From Mycoemilia scoparia (lineage: Eukaryota > Kickxellomycota > Kickxellomycetes > Kickxellales > Kickxellaceae): a stretch of 14,173 nucleotides of DNA. This document shows positions 1 to 7,388 of the stretch, in pieces. A program made the translations under genes and the position numbers. Positions within the stretch are counted from its first letter, which is position 1, and every line of letters begins with the position of its first letter. The stretch covers positions 1 to 14,173 of the forward strand of contig JANBPU010000376.1 in assembly GCA_027575805.1 (NCBI GenBank), in the 5' to 3' direction. Below the pieces are notes generated by a model that worked only from the letters and a program-made list of their open reading frames with translations, had not been told where the DNA came from and did no database searches.

Positions 1-142
1 TTTAAATCAGTTGTAAATAGTAGTAAATGCTTGCCTGGACTTTCCTTCTCTAAACCCATGTGGAATTGTTGTTTATGAGCTCAGTTAATTCAAATTCGCT
101 GGATTTTCAACCACAGTAGTTGCAACAATATTGAGATCGATT

Positions 143-630
143 TTATGCATGAATCATCAAACCAAATATCAGCGAATGAACCTCATAGCAAATCAAGTTG
201 AATAATGTGGTCCACTTAATATCAAAAATGGCATTTGCTATACCACAGCAGCAGTGCACTGCTATAAAGTAATGTTTATACTGCCACCCATTCAAATGGT
301 ATTCTTTTATATTATGACAATCTTGGTACACAAAAATCCAATCCTCAATCAGATGTGATAGTCGGCATAAAGTCTCACATACTTCAAAGACTTCCTCTTC
401 AATAAATCACGAGTCGATAGTAAAAGTCTTAAAATAATCCAAGGGCTTTGGATTTTGCAGGCCAAATCACCATTATCTGGTAGTTTCTCAATGAACGATT
501 CAACCCAAAATGCAAGTTGATTGCTAATTTTCTCAGCATTTGGCACACTAAACTAGTTATCATGAGTTACCAATAAAAGGAAAACATCAATCCACCATGC
601 TGCTCCTCAATTATTTCTGTTCATGATCTC
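143..630 (-). pseudogene. Decayed protein-coding relic, unrecognised
   Basis: Read on the minus strand, this stretch gives protein-like sequence interrupted several times. One frame runs from about 630 to 467 and includes GAAWWIDVFLLLVTHDN and AEKISNQLAFWVESFIEKL. It is cut by TGA at 609-607 and TAG at 555-553. The sense then moves to another frame from 466 (LQNPKPLDYFKTFTIDS), is cut by TGA at 409-407, and stays open for 87 codons to a stop at 143 (FIEEEVFEVCETLCRLSH, then IEDWIFVYQDCHNIKEYHL). The aromatic- and acidic-rich composition is unlike the surrounding AT-rich spacer, so I infer a former gene with three stops and one frameshift. An intron could explain the frame change near 470, but not all the stops. 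I do not recognise the family. Neither end is defined, and more of it may lie to the left of the window. Confidence 0.4.
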
Positions 631-671
631 TCTATGCTCTCATACAATACTGCATGTAGTGTATTTTTATT

Positions 672-800
672 TGGCCAAAGTTCGCAAGGCTTTGAGCTAA
701 AAATGGGTCCCTGGGAGTTGCATATGGATTGACTTATGGTTGGGCCACAATCTGAGGACCCATTTCTTCTTATCATAGATTCGATTACCAGTGGTATATC
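672..800 (-). repeat. F2 dispersed repeat, copy a
   Basis: This is one of four related stretches in the window; the others are near 5270-5400, 9885-9947 and 10069-10205. On the plus strand it carries the shared words AAAATGGGTCC, TTGCATATGGATTG, TGGGCCACAATCTGAGG and GGACCCATTTCT. AAATGGGTCC near 700 and GGACCCATTT near 757 are inverted repeats of each other, so the element can fold back. On the minus strand an open frame (SMIRRNGSSDCGP) resembles the one in the copy at 5248-5487. The strand given is that of this possible coding sense. Confidence 0.6.
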
Positions 801-857
801 CCCCAATACTAATTAGATGATTAAAAGACCAAATTCATATAAACCGATAGAACATAG

Positions 858-965
858 TCTTTGAAGAGACTACCCTTTGGTGTGATTGATGATCATAGGG
901 AGGATCACATCCAAAAGAGCAACTACCGCTTATTAGCAAATACGGCCACTCTTCAAAAATAATAT
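858..965. repeat. F1 MITE-like element, copy a
   Basis: The left end TTTGAAGAGAC and the right end CACTCTTCAAAAATAAT are approximate inverted repeats, and the same termini bound the elements at 5544-5657, 9504-9629 and 13837-13926. Internal similarity to the copy at 9504 is visible (TTTGGTG, then ATAGGG, ATCACA and CCAAA, each a few bases apart). The length of about 108 bp, the lack of coding sense and the terminal inverted repeats fit a miniature inverted-repeat transposable element. The left end is the weaker one. Confidence 0.5.
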
Positions 966-1017
966 CGCATTTATAGGATCGCCTTATTGTTTGGTGCCAT
1001 AAAACTTTCATCCATGG

Positions 1018-1052
1018 AAATATGGATTATGATTTTTGAAGGGTATTTTTGG
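1018..1052. repeat. F1 element, solo terminus
   Basis: The sequence ATATGGATTATGATTTTTGAAGG closely matches in outline the left end of the F1 copy at 9504 (ATATGG followed by TTTTTGAAG). No partner terminus is visible within the next 200 bases, so this is a solo or truncated end lying about 50 bases beyond copy a. Confidence 0.35.
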
Positions 1053-1582
1053 GAGGCTAGAAGGAAAGGGGAGATGTCCAGGTTTTTAATTTGTGATTCC
1101 AATACAAAGAGTTTTAATTCCTACGGAACCCAGATATCTCATCCAGCACTCCCAATTAAATTTCTATGCCACCACTTATATTCCCTATTATATTTGCAAT
1201 GTATTTAAACGTTTAATTTGTTTCACGCAAATCTTATAATGTCTATTAATATGGTTGAAGTAACTATTACACATTTTTAACTAGAATATACACAATAATA
1301 TTGAGTTTTGGCATTTTTTCATTTATTTATCCATATAGTCCACTCGCATATAACCCCCCCCCCCACTTCACACCCCCAGGAGATAGAGGAAAAAAACGAC
1401 AAAGATAAGAATAGAATTAACTATAAACTATATACAAATGTGTTTCACAACACATACACTCCCTTTCTCCCTCTCTCTCTCCCTCCAAGAGGAAAATCAA
1501 TCTGGTTAATAGTTCACCAGAACCACCACATAACTATATACAAATCCTCTTAAAGTGAGGACAAAAAAAGAGATTAGGAATC
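1053..1582. other. Intergenic spacer with simple repeats
   Basis: I see no supportable gene here. It holds an 11-base C tract at 1354-1364 and a CT-rich run around 1460-1488. On the minus strand AATAAATAAATG at about 1318-1330 lies some 255 bases past the stop of the minus-strand gene ending at 1583 and could be its polyadenylation signal. The plus-strand open frames across the region are AT-rich and repeat-driven. Confidence 0.5.
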
Positions 1583-2893
1583 TCAATGTTGTTGTTGGTA
1601 GCAATCCAAGACATCATCCAAGACATTACCAATCTCGTGATTAGAGCCCAACTGATTCTGCTCGACCAGCTCAAGAAGTGATACTGGAATTGCATTCTGG
1701 CTAGGCATCAGTTCAGAAGATGGTGGGTAGAAATCACCCGAATGTTGTTCTTGTTGATGTTGATCAGGAGCGCTATTTCTATTGGCACTGCCTGCCGCAG
1801 GAGTTTGTTGATGCTGGGAATGGTGACTGCTGTTCAGAGCTATACCATGGATGTCCGATGATTGTTGGGGCAGTTGATGGTGCGACACGATGCCTGAAGA
1901 TGGCATTGCACTATACCCCTCAACACGAAGGGCTGGATCACGGAAGGGATCCTGCATACGCTGGTCACCATCATCCGGAATAATAGATGGCACCACAATA
2001 GGGGTTACCTCGGTATTATTCCTAGCCTGATAACCATCAGCAAATGGATCTCCAGAGCTATCACCATCGCCGCTGCTAATAGCAATGCCAAGAGGCACGT
2101 CTTGTTCAGTGCAAGCATTTTCAGCAATTGCACTTGTGTCAAAGTCTGGCATGTTGCTCAAGCTCACAGACACTTGACTTTGCATGGGTGTGCTTGAAAG
2201 TAGAGCCCGAATGGCCGCACTAGCAGGAGTAGTGGCTGCCTGTTGGTCTTGAACAGAATGGCCAGAAATAGCACTTTCACCAAACTCTGGCAGAAAGCTA
2301 CCTGGGCTCATGGACAACTGACTTGGCACTGGCGTGCTGGACAGTGGAGCCTGGGAAATAGCATGCTCCAGATCAGATCCTGAACTGGGTGAATGATGAA
2401 TACCATCGCTACTACTGCCACCAACTTCCTGAGCTGTACCAACCACGCTATTGATATTAGCATTGGTGGGAGTGAGAGCCACAGTGATCTGCTGGTCAGT
2501 AGTAATGCCTTGGAGCCCAGTGGAGGTATCAACTAAGGCAAGAATATACCCGGTGCTCTGTCCACCCGTATTTCTTCCAGCAAGTGTAGCCTGGATGGCT
2601 CTAGGATCAAGCCGGGTATCTGGGTGGTGGAAGACTTGATAAGTGACAGTGACTTCGCTAACTACCATGCCTTGCAGGCTATTGCCACCCATCAAAACAA
2701 TGCTGGGAAGAGCATTGGGAACTTCTCCTACTCCTAGAGGCCCATTCAGAGACGATGACCTTGGGGGTGGAGGGAGTGCCTGGGATTGTGGAGTGCCAGT
2801 GGTAGGGGTAGTAGGGTAAGTCCTCTGTCTGCTACGAAGTCGAACCGAGAGCCTGCCAGGCAGTTCTTTGATGCTTCTGATGAACGACTCCAT
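1583..2893 (-). CDS. Disordered S/T/P/Q-rich protein, basic N-terminus, DPF motifs
   Basis: A 436-residue single-exon gene ending in TGA. I chose the ATG at 2893 (MESFIRSIKELPGRLSVRLR). The frame stays open upstream only to a TTG and reads through a CT microsatellite, giving a false signal-peptide-like extension. Residues 1-25 form a basic, amphipathic-looking stretch. Residues about 60-150 are less biased and look beta-rich. The rest is disordered, with S/T/P/Q/H enrichment. Two DPF motifs lie at about 282-284 and 315-317. Residues about 184-217 and 232-265 are an internal duplication (each begins LSSTP and contains SAI). A hydrophobic patch, IPVSLLELV, sits at about 402-410. The next gene upstream, at 3751-4713, has the same strand and a similar design: basic start, disorder, DPF, and an SLL patch. 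DPF is a known ligand of the AP-2 appendage, so a membrane-bound adaptor role is possible, but that is inference. The family is not recognised. A TATA-like site lies about 180 bases upstream. Confidence 0.85.
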   Translation of the reverse strand: MESFIRSIKELPGRLSVRLRSRQRTYPTTPTTGTPQSQALPPPPRSSSLNGPLGVGEVPNALPSIVLMGGNSLQGMVVSEVTVTYQVFHHPDTRLDPRAIQATLAGRNTGGQSTGYILALVDTSTGLQGITTDQQITVALTPTNANINSVVGTAQEVGGSSSDGIHHSPSSGSDLEHAISQAPLSSTPVPSQLSMSPGSFLPEFGESAISGHSVQDQQAATTPASAAIRALLSSTPMQSQVSVSLSNMPDFDTSAIAENACTEQDVPLGIAISSGDGDSSGDPFADGYQARNNTEVTPIVVPSIIPDDGDQRMQDPFRDPALRVEGYSAMPSSGIVSHHQLPQQSSDIHGIALNSSHHSQHQQTPAAGSANRNSAPDQHQQEQHSGDFYPPSSELMPSQNAIPVSLLELVEQNQLGSNHEIGNVLDDVLDCYQQQH

Positions 2894-2904
2894 TCTGATA
2901 TCTG

Positions 2905-2924
2905 GAGAGAGAGAGAGAGAGAGA
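2905..2924 (-). repeat. (CT)10 microsatellite in the 5' leader
   Basis: Ten GA units on the plus strand read as CT in the transcript of the gene starting at 2893, 12 bases before its ATG. A pyrimidine-rich leader of this kind is common in fungal promoters and 5' UTRs. Confidence 0.85.
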
Positions 2925-3071
2925 AGTGAAAGTAAAAAAGCGGCGAAAACCAAAGGAAGGTGGGTAGGTAAGCAGGTAGGTAAGGAACGGATAGGGTAGG
3001 CTTTTGTGTGACCTGTGAAATGAATGAATGGAGAAACTGATTTGTACTACAATTTGGGATTATGTGTGGTG

Positions 3072-3079
3072 TTTAAATA
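3072..3079 (-). promoter_or_regulatory. TATA-like box (TATTTAAA)
   Basis: On the minus strand the sequence is GTATTTAAAC, about 180 bases upstream of the ATG at 2893. This would give a leader of about 150 bases that includes the CT repeat. It is a weaker match than the TATA boxes of the other genes here. Confidence 0.4.
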
Positions 3080-3750
3080 CCTTTTGAGATCCGTCCATCC
3101 AATTTGAGAATTTTTTCAGAAAAATAATAGGTTCTATATTGGATAAACCCAAAGGCATTGCTTTTTTAACATATGTAATGTTTTAGGATTCTGTGCATTA
3201 GTTTGTGGCTTAAATCAGCAATATCTTTTAGTCTGAAGTTTCTGAAAATCTTTAATACCTTGAGTAAGCATTATTTTAAATGTTTTTGCTGATTGAGATG
3301 ATTGATCAAGTGGCTTAATAAGCAAGGATCAAGTCTGTACTTGAATAAATGGATGATCTTTGCATAAATTTATGCTAGTATCAAAGTATCTAGAAATTTT
3401 TGTAGTTTGAAAATAAATTTTAAAAGGAATTTGTTGATATTTAATGCTAATCGTGTCACTTTTTTATGTAAACCAACTACAGCTCATTCTAAAGAGAGAA
3501 TCAGGCTATATACTGGCATTTGCCATGGATTGTATCCATTTTTTAGTTAACAAACATGTGCTTGCTAATCGATTTTGCCGTGAAAAAAATCAGTTGTAAT
3601 GTATAATATCACCAATGTGCTTTTTAGACAGTCTCTTATTAAAAGATAAAATAAAAACGCAAGGCAAAGAAAAACAATTAATAATACACTTATTTAGGAA
3701 TTACGCCATAGTATGCACCATTGATACTTCTACTATAAATTAATGCCCTC
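3080..3750. other. AT-rich spacer between the two minus-strand genes
   Basis: I see no gene, RNA or clear repeat here. The stretch is strongly AT-rich with dense stops in all frames. It should hold the terminator of the gene ending at 3751 and the distal promoter of the gene starting at 2893. Confidence 0.5.
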
Positions 3751-4713
3751 CTATTTACTAGTTTCAGATGTGGAGTTGACTCCAGGATGCAGCTGTTCTT
3801 TCTGGTGATCCTTACCCTGGTTACTACTGTTGTTGCTGGTCACTGTTGTTGCAGCCATAAAACTGTTGTGGGGTGTAGGAGCCGTAGGAATAGAACCATT
3901 TTGTTTGTCCAAAGCATCCTCAAACACTTCTGGTTCTTCTGCTTTACCAACACTCTCGCTGCCATCATCGTCATCTGCGCTCTTGGCGCTTCCATTTTTA
4001 CCTTTTTGTGCAGCATTGAAAGGATCAAGGCTTGTTTCTATAGGACTCTCAGTAAACTCGCCTCGAATTGCATCAAGGAGGGAGAGAGGATACAGATCCT
4101 TAATATTCAAAGCACTAGCTTCTCGATCTTCAGGCTGTGACGGTAGATTCTCTGCGGATTTATGACTGGGATTTCCGTCTAGCTCTTGTGGCGGTGTGCT
4201 TGATTCCTTATGAGATGCAGGTTTCTGTGGCCCTTGCATATTGCTTGGTGCCTCTGGTCCCTGACTAGCAATCCTTGAAGAACTAGCGTTACTATCCAGC
4301 TCATATATAGTTGCAGTAGCACCATTGTTAAGTACATTAGAAGCTATGGGTTGATTAGGGCCTTGAGTGTGTTGAAGTTCAGCAGGATATTGGGATGTGG
4401 TGTCTATTGAGCTAGGAGTACCAGCTTGGGTATGAAAAACATTTTCAGGTCCTTCGTGAGCTGTTTGGAGTGCCTTTTTCTCTGTAGGAATAGAATGAAC
4501 AACTTCAGGGAGCAGACTGTATCTGTCATTGCCTCCATTTTCAGGATAAGAAGTATTACCCTGAGTATTTGATAGAGGAGGAGTTGATGGTGGAATCATA
4601 CCAGGATACATTGGTTGAGGCCGAGTAGGTTCCTCAAAAAACGAACCTGGAAGATTTTTCTTTCTAGAAAGACGTCGGCGTAGGTCCTTGAACTTTGAAC
4701 GCAAAAAATCCAT
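3751..4713 (-). CDS. Disordered acidic/S/Q-rich protein, polybasic N-terminus, DPF motif
   Basis: A 320-residue single-exon gene starting at a clear ATG (MDFLRSKFKDLRRRLSRKKN) and ending TAG followed at once by an in-frame TAA. Residues 1-20 are strongly basic and amphipathic, which is compatible with a membrane-binding helix. The remainder is disordered, rich in S, P, N, Q and E. There is a hydrophobic patch, YPLSLLDAI, at about 208-216, a DPF at 230-232, and an acidic run at about 247-252 followed by E-rich sequence. The start resembles that of the gene at 1583-2893 (aromatic-hydrophobic, RS, K, L, RLS, then basic residues), and the two lie in tandem on the same strand. Distant paralogy or convergent design are both possible. 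I do not recognise the family. It could be a membrane-anchored scaffold. The reading frame is intact and a TATA box is well placed. Confidence 0.82.
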   Translation of the reverse strand: MDFLRSKFKDLRRRLSRKKNLPGSFFEEPTRPQPMYPGMIPPSTPPLSNTQGNTSYPENGGNDRYSLLPEVVHSIPTEKKALQTAHEGPENVFHTQAGTPSSIDTTSQYPAELQHTQGPNQPIASNVLNNGATATIYELDSNASSSRIASQGPEAPSNMQGPQKPASHKESSTPPQELDGNPSHKSAENLPSQPEDREASALNIKDLYPLSLLDAIRGEFTESPIETSLDPFNAAQKGKNGSAKSADDDDGSESVGKAEEPEVFEDALDKQNGSIPTAPTPHNSFMAATTVTSNNSSNQGKDHQKEQLHPGVNSTSETSK

Positions 4714-4751
4714 TTCGATTAGAATATTGATAATACGTTTGTTGAGTTAGC

Positions 4752-4759
4752 TTTATATA
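4752..4759 (-). promoter_or_regulatory. TATA box (TATATAAA)
   Basis: On the minus strand TATATAAAG lies 39 bases before the ATG at 4713, implying a very short leader of roughly 10 bases if initiation is about 30 bases downstream. A second, weaker TTATATAC lies a few bases further upstream. Confidence 0.6.
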
Positions 4760-5247
4760 GTTTGTATATAAATTGTAAAAATTTCAAATAAAATTTGAAA
4801 AACAAGGAGATGGGCAGTGGGTGGTGGCAGATATAGAAACTAAATACATTTTTTGGTTTACAGCAACCATGAAAACAAAATGTCATGTCTCTCTCTCTCT
4901 GCTTATCCGTCTGTATGTGTGTGAAGGTAACACTAATTACTCAAGTACTTTTTCTGTACTATAGTATACACATAAGAAATGCTTTTCCTAGGGATGACTA
5001 TCGCTTCGTTTTAAGTCTATTTGCATAAAGTAGAAGTATAAATGGCATTATCAAGAAAATGGATACTAAAAGACTTGAAGAGATGTTGCGATTTTTATGA
5101 CAAAGCTATCGAGTAGTACATATATCTTGCCTCTCATTTTTCTACTCAAACACACAAATACACACCGCTAAAAAGAGGTTAGCCCATAATCCTAGCAATC
5201 TAAATATAAATGATAAGGTATCTATCTGATAAAAGTAGCAAAACAGA
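4760..5247. other. Spacer with a short CT run, no gene seen
   Basis: An AT-rich stretch containing a TCTCTCTCTCTCT run near 4888-4901 and a G-rich patch near 4810-4830. I see no supportable coding region or RNA gene on either strand. It includes the upstream region of the gene starting at 4713. Confidence 0.45.
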
Positions 5248-5487
5248 TTATAATGCGTAGTTCTCTGATAAAGCCAGATTCCACATGGCCTTGGGCAAAA
5301 TGAGACCCCAGGAATTACCTATGAAATGGCTAGTGATTGGGCCAAAATATGAGGACCCATTTCTGTCTACCATACATTTGATTCCAATTGAAATCTGGTC
5401 ATATTCTAAAAGCTCAAAACAATCTTCTAGCAGTAAAGCCTTTCCATCATCAAAGACAAAAACAACTGTAAATAAGCAGGCCTGCAT
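5248..5487 (-). repeat. F2 dispersed repeat, copy b, with residual open frame
   Basis: This is the longest F2 copy. The core at about 5270-5400 shares CATGGCCTTGGGCAAAATG, TGGGCCAAAATATGAGG and GGACCCATTTCTG with the copies at 672, 9885 and 10069. On the minus strand it stays open for 79 codons (no good ATG), including FVFDDGKALLLEDCFELLEY and VDRNGSSYFGP. The copy at 672 shows RRNGSSDCGP in the same frame. A stretch at 9698-9832 reads YVYDGYDQELEKLLLKVY, ending DISLKC where this copy has QISIGIKC. The family may therefore derive from a small coding module of a larger element rather than a purely non-coding MITE. CCAGATT at both ends hints at short terminal inverted repeats. Confidence 0.6.
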
Positions 5488-5543
5488 TCAAATTTTTCCA
5501 AGGAATCTATATAAGGAAAAATAGGCAACAAGTGTTTATAAGT

Positions 5544-5657
5544 ATCGATCATTTTTTTGAAGGGCCAAATTAATATTGTGTATGATAATATAGGCTGCCC
5601 AATATGCTTGGTGAAACTGGCTTACTAGTAAAAATTAGTCCTTCAAAAATAACGATC
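5544..5657. repeat. F1 MITE-like element, copy d
   Basis: The left end TCGATCATTTTTTTGAAGGG is matched at the right end by CCTTCAAAAATAACGATC, an imperfect inverted repeat of about 18 bases around a 114-bp element. The interior contains CTTACTAGTAAAAATTAGTC, similar to the interior right half of the copy at 9504 (TTTTACTAGTAAACATTCAC). It lies about 60 bases from the F2 copy at 5248-5487. Confidence 0.6.
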
Positions 5658-5709
5658 TATATTCAGACATTTGCTACCATGCTAAGCTACATACACTTGC
5701 AGCACAGAA

Positions 5710-5963
5710 TTAATCTTTGTTCAAACATGTCGCAGTGTCAATATTGAAATGACCCTTCCATCCAGTTCCATCTGTATGTACTACCCCTAACTTCATTTAG
5801 ACAAGTATTATCAATTCATTGGTAACTTGGAACTAAAGGTCCTGCTGTCCCCATATTGTCCTATGCTAATCACATGCAGTTGTCTCTTGAAGTTTGATTC
5901 GCTAGCCTTTATGCAGAATATTTGAAAAAAGACATCAATTATGTCCACGCAAGAAGCAAGTGA
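5710..5963 (-). pseudogene. Possible coding relic, unrecognised
   Basis: On the minus strand, 5963-5811 is open for 50 codons (CVDIIDVFFQIFCIKASESN, later GQYGDSRTFSSKL). In another frame, 5796-5710 reads from ATG for 28 codons (KLGVVHTDGTGWKGHFNI). Both have a protein-like, charged and aromatic composition unlike the AT-rich spacer, but they are short, in different frames, and match nothing I know. They could be a decayed gene, two exons, or chance. Confidence 0.2.
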
Positions 5964-6154
5964 CTAAACATGGTGGCTGAACATGGATGAGAGCGAGCGA
6001 GTGAAAGATAATAAGTGTATGATAATAATAGCAGTAGTGGTAGAGGTAGTAATATATGACACTAAAAATGCCCAAGATAACGAAAATTTGCCTCATGGCA
6101 ACCAAGCGGGAGCCAAGAAGTGATGTAATATTTGGTATGACATTACAAAGTGGT

Positions 6155-6164
6155 TATAAATAAA
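6155..6164 (+). promoter_or_regulatory. TATA box (TATAAATAAA)
   Basis: A strong TATA match lying 25 bases before an ATG at 6180. The close spacing resembles that of the box at 7361 before the gene at 7389. Confidence 0.4.
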
Positions 6165-6179
6165 GGCGTAACTTGCATT

Positions 6180-6342
6180 ATGCCACTACTAAAAGCAATT
6201 TCCAAAGTGCAGGCAACACCGAAGCTTGGTAAGTTCATTTGTAGCTGGTAGAAGATATGCAAACCTGGTAGTACAAAGAAAAGACACTACTATTCCAAGT
6301 TGCAAGGCGAGTTTTAAAAAATATGTTCATGTAAACGGTTAG
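6180..6342 (+). pseudogene. Small broken ORF with presequence-like start
   Basis: From the ATG at 6180 the frame reads MPLLKAISKVQATPKLG and stops at TAG 6249-6251. From 6232 another frame continues with FVAGRRYANLVVQRKDTTIP to a stop at 6340-6342. Joined by a one-base frame change, this would look like a mitochondrial presequence (basic, amphipathic, with RRYA near a possible cleavage site). A GTAAGT at 6229, directly after CTTG, could instead be a real 5' splice site ending a first exon. Possible downstream exon material lies at about 6409-6540 (NPRKVGLAPYLMIWTSNIIT). The gene is not identified, and it may be a relic, an intron-containing small gene, or chance. Confidence 0.25.
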
Positions 6343-7360
6343 ATAACTTTGAGCTTAAAGTTATGGTCAAATCAATAAAGCAAAGGCCATCCATTGAAAT
6401 CAAGCACAGGCTGATAAAGATAACAAACACGGATTACATAAAACGCAAGTCATGAACCCCAGAAAAGTGGGATTAGCACCATATTTGATGATCTGGACCA
6501 GCAATATTATCACTGTGTCGCTTTCTATCTTTTTGGTCTGATTCCGGAATTATCCCCAATTTGATGCAAACGCATATACACAGTTGGATAAATTTAGCTC
6601 TGTAACCAAAGTTAGAGATATGCTAGCTAAGCAATACTAATAGCTGCACTATCATCAGTACCAAGAAACGAAAGTGATCAGCGGTAGAGATATCCAGAAC
6701 GAAGCTAATCTCTGAAATCTTTCACTGAGTTCTCCGAAGTATATTCATTACCATCTATCCACGCACACACATACAGACACGCGCCTAAACTCATACACAT
6801 ACTCGTTCTTGGCTGCAGGATCGAATAGCTGGCTAGGCAAACTACTAGCATACATAGTATCCAGACACCAAAAAAACCCAATCTTAACCTGCTTCCAGAT
6901 GTATGAAATTTTCCCACAAGCCATGATCCGCCGCCACCACTGCTGCCCCCATATTCGCGCAGTTATGATTCTACAGGACCAGACACCCATACAGCCTTCA
7001 AACCTCCTCCTCCTCCTCCTCTCTTGTCTTTACAATTAGAGATCTTCACCTGCAAAATGGTTGGTATATGAGCCTTTTTTGTAGCTCCTTCAAATTGCCA
7101 TACATGCAGAAAAAGAAAAATGGATGTACGCAGCATCAAAAATGTCCCTGCCAGCCTAGCTTTGGGCCTCACTAGCATATATCTATCTGTAAATCTTCAT
7201 AAGCAGCATTGGTATCACACCCTCAGCTCACAAGACTTAAATTTCTGCAGTTTAGCCTCAACATTACCCAACCTTCATCTTGCCTTTTCTTAACTCATTC
7301 TTGACCCCTCATACTAGTCCTTTTTTGCTTCTCTATTTTCACCAATTTTCTTATTTTTAC
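6343..7360. other. Long spacer upstream of the 7389 gene
   Basis: I see no supportable gene. The part nearest 7361 becomes pyrimidine-rich, with CCTCCTCCTCCTCCTCCTCT at about 7004-7023 and CT/T-rich runs from 7270 to 7360, as expected for a promoter on the plus strand. CA-rich microsatellite-like sequence occurs around 6760-6805. No tRNA-like cloverleaf was found. Confidence 0.45.
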
Positions 7361-7368
7361 TATATAAG
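7361..7368 (+). promoter_or_regulatory. TATA box (TATATAAG)
   Basis: TATATAAGG follows a pyrimidine-rich run and sits only 28 bases before the first ATG at 7389. If transcription starts about 30 bases after the box, the first ATG would be at or before the cap site, which bears on the start choice for the gene below. Confidence 0.55.
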
Positions 7369-7388
7369 GGAATTTAGCCTTTTTGTAT

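Noticed and set aside
2894..2953. N-terminal extension of the 1583 gene resembling a secretion signal (AAFLLSLLSLSLS)
   Set aside because: It begins at TTG and is translated from a CT microsatellite. The ATG at 2893 starts a more sensible N-terminus.
3787..4140. Plus-strand 117-codon frame from ATG with a signal-peptide-like start and several cysteines (MQLFFLVILTLVTTVVAG)
   Set aside because: It is exactly antisense to the 3751-4713 gene. Its Leu/Val/Cys richness is the complement of the S/N/T/Q-rich coding strand, and there is no promoter of its own.
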